DNA from: Alistipes sp.
Lineage (GTDB): Bacteria; Bacteroidota; Bacteroidia; Bacteroidales; Rikenellaceae
Assembly (NCBI GenBank): GCA_017628595.1
Contig: JAGBYV010000260.1
Span: forward strand, 1-6,101
Reading direction: 5' to 3'
Length of the DNA: 6,101 nucleotides
Made by a program: the position numbers and the translations under genes. Of the stretch, positions 4,320 through 6,101 are shown one piece after another; position 1 is the first letter of the stretch, and each line of letters opens with the position of its first letter. The notes beneath the pieces are model-generated. The model was not told where the DNA came from, made no database searches, and saw only the letters and a list, made by a program, of their open reading frames with translations.

Positions 4320-6101
4320 ATGAAGAGATTTATTTTTATGGTTATGGCCCTTATGATGGGCGTAACCTTCACGGCGCAGGCGCAGATGGAGTTGCAGCAG
4401 CAACTGCCCGCTGATCCCGCAGTGCGTAAGGGTGTGTTGGAGAATGGACTCACCTACTACATCCGCCACAACGAGAAGCCCAAGGGTATGGCCGAGTTCT
4501 ACATCCTGCACGATGTAGGCGCTATCCAGGAGGGCGACAACCAGCAGGGTCTGGCTCACTTCCTCGAGCACATGGCCTTCAACGGCACGAAGAACTACCC
4601 CGGCAAGTCGCTGATCGAGTATCTGGAGAAGATCGGCGTTAAGTTCGGTGCCAACCTCAATGCAGGTACATCGTGGGACTACACCCAGTACTACATGACC
4701 GATGTTCCCGTAGCACGCGAGAGCGTTGTTGACTCTACGCTTATGATTCTTCACGACTGGTCACACTTCATCACGCTCGATCCCAAGGAGATCGACTCGG
4801 AGCGTGGCGTTATCAAGGAGGAGTTGCGTACACGTGACGGCGCACAGTGGCGTTCGCAGATCGCCATGATCAAGGCCATCGGTAAGGGTACGCTCTACGA
4901 GCACCGCAACCTTATCGGTTATCTTGAGGGTTTGGAGGGCTTCGATCACAGCGACCTCCGCGCCTTCTACAACAAGTGGTACCGCCCCGACTACCAGACC
5001 GTAGTTGTTGTGGGTGATATCGACGTGGACAAGGTTGAGCAGAAGATCAAGACCATCATGGCCGACATCCCCGCCGCAGCGGCAGATGCAGCCAAGAAGG
5101 ATGTTATTGTTGTGCCCGACAACGATGAGCCCATCGTAAGCGTATATGCTGATCCCGAGATGCAGCAGTCAAGCCTTATGATTATGTATAAGTCGCAGGC
5201 TATGCCCAAGGAGATGAACAACACGATGCTCTATGAGTTGACCAATATCCTCAAGTCATACATCACGGAGATGATCAACGAGCGTTTGTCTGACATCGCC
5301 CGCAAGCCCGATGCACCCTTCGTGCAGGCTGTCTTCGAGCCCGCCTCATCGTTCGGTATTGTTCCTACGCTGGAGGTCTCTGTTGGTCAGGTTGTAACAC
5401 AGGATGGCAAGATTATGGATGGTTACAAGGCCCTTTTGACCGAGATGGAGCGTATGCGTCGCCACGGTTTCACCGAGGGTGAGTGGGAGCGTGCCAAGAA
5501 TAATATCCTTGCCGATATCGAGCTGGGCTACAACAGCCGCGAGGACCGTCGCCACTCATATTTTGCAAACCGTTATATCGACAACTTCCGCATGGGTACA
5601 CCCATCTACGACTTCGAAACCGAGTACCAGTTGGATAAGCAGCTCGTGGAGATGATCTCGTGCGAGATGATCAATGCTACCGTTAAGCAGATGTACGAGC
5701 CCATGAAGAATGTTGTTATCGTGGCTAACTCTCCCGTTAAGGATGGCGTTGCTGTCCCCACCGAGGCTGAGCTTGTTGGCGCACTGAAGGCTGCCGTGGC
5801 TGCCGATGTTGAGCCTTTCAAGGACAACGTGGTTAAGGAGCCTCTGATCTCTGACGAGAGCGCACTGAAGGGTTCAAAGGTGGTAAAGAGTGTAAAGGAT
5901 GAGTCACTCGGCTTTACGGAGTGGACTCTGGCAAATGGCATTAAGGTTGTAATCAAGCAGACCCCCTACCAGGCCGACAACATCGGCGTTGAGGCTATCT
6001 CTGACGGTGGTGCGGCTGTGTTCTCTGATGCAGAGTACTACTCGGCTCAGATGCTGGGTGGCGTGATGTCAATGTCGGGTATCTCGAAGTTCTCGGCATC
6101 G
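4320..6101 (+). CDS. Secreted M16 family zinc metallopeptidase (pitrilysin/insulinase type), 3' end outside window
   Basis: The first 594 residues of what in Bacteroidota is usually a protein of about 900-950 residues; the frame is still open at the window edge. Residues 1-22 are a signal peptide (MKRFIFMVMALMMGVTFTAQAQ), so it works in the periplasm or is lipid-free envelope material. The inverted zinc motif HxxEH is HFLEH (H80, E83, H84), and E161 in SERGVIKEE, 77 residues after H84, fits the third zinc ligand by the spacing known from pitrilysin and mitochondrial processing peptidase. The first unit covers about 35-250 (VLENGLTYYIRHNEKP, WYRPDYQTVVVVGDID), a second inactive-type domain about 270-470, and a new repeat begins near 533 (TEWTLANGIKVVIKQTPYQADN), where the second half of two-unit M16 enzymes starts; whether that half has its own zinc site is not visible. 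It follows the small membrane protein by 8 bases. The likely role is degradation of peptides in the periplasm (family inference); the substrate is unknown. Confidence 0.93.
   Translation, partial: MKRFIFMVMALMMGVTFTAQAQMELQQQLPADPAVRKGVLENGLTYYIRHNEKPKGMAEFYILHDVGAIQEGDNQQGLAHFLEHMAFNGTKNYPGKSLIEYLEKIGVKFGANLNAGTSWDYTQYYMTDVPVARESVVDSTLMILHDWSHFITLDPKEIDSERGVIKEELRTRDGAQWRSQIAMIKAIGKGTLYEHRNLIGYLEGLEGFDHSDLRAFYNKWYRPDYQTVVVVGDIDVDKVEQKIKTIMADIPAAAADAAKKDVIVVPDNDEPIVSVYADPEMQQSSLMIMYKSQAMPKEMNNTMLYELTNILKSYITEMINERLSDIARKPDAPFVQAVFEPASSFGIVPTLEVSVGQVVTQDGKIMDGYKALLTEMERMRRHGFTEGEWERAKNNILADIELGYNSREDRRHSYFANRYIDNFRMGTPIYDFETEYQLDKQLVEMISCEMINATVKQMYEPMKNVVIVANSPVKDGVAVPTEAELVGALKAAVAADVEPFKDNVVKEPLISDESALKGSKVVKSVKDESLGFTEWTLANGIKVVIKQTPYQADNIGVEAISDGGAAVFSDAEYYSAQMLGGVMSMSGISKFSAS

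Noticed and set aside
4308..4754. A 148-codon open frame on the minus strand opposite the start of the M16 peptidase
   Set aside because: It is antisense to the HFLEH-bearing frame; its long valine/leucine stretches mirror the peptidase codons.

Overview
The window looks like a chromosomal segment from a member of the Bacteroidales. This rests on three things: intergenic regions carrying the Bacteroidota promoter pattern (-7 box TAnnTTTG, -33 TTG-like element about 20 bases upstream), start codons preceded by A-rich sequence rather than clear Shine-Dalgarno sites, and the gene families present. The moderately GC-rich coding sequence against very AT-rich spacers would fit an Alistipes-like (Rikenellaceae) genome better than Bacteroides itself, but that is only an impression. 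The content is mostly housekeeping; I see no mobile element, CRISPR array, tRNA, rRNA or defence system.

Layout. (1) 14-301 (+): a short ribosome hibernation factor (HPF/RaiA family), essentially complete. (2) 345-1519 (-): a two-gene operon, a CYTH/triphosphate tunnel enzyme followed by a secreted VanX-like D-Ala-D-Ala dipeptidase, whose start overlaps the CYTH stop by 13 bases. (3) 1573-2364 (+): a short-chain dehydrogenase/reductase, divergent from the CYTH gene across a 53-base spacer holding two back-to-back promoters. (4) 2423-3763 (-): a hexameric-type glutamate dehydrogenase. (5) 3764-3999: an AT-rich divergent promoter region. (6) 4000-6101 (+): a small two-helix membrane protein and, 8 bases later, a secreted M16 zinc peptidase cut by the window edge.

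Both convergent junctions (301/345 and 2364/2423) hold one hairpin that can work as a terminator in either direction, so the window reads as tightly packed, well-insulated transcription units. The only clear functional couplings are CYTH-dipeptidase (overlapping frames) and small membrane protein-M16 peptidase (8-base gap). Otherwise the genes belong to separate processes: ribosome dormancy, polyphosphate/nucleotide-type phosphohydrolysis, peptidoglycan dipeptide turnover, an unknown reduction, ammonia/glutamate metabolism, and envelope proteolysis.

The points most worth a second look are the unassigned small membrane protein tied to the M16 peptidase, the glutamate dehydrogenase coenzyme-site residues that match the NAD-type clostridial enzyme, the SDR with a histidine where the catalytic asparagine is expected, and the almost symmetric divergent promoter pair at 1522-1568.
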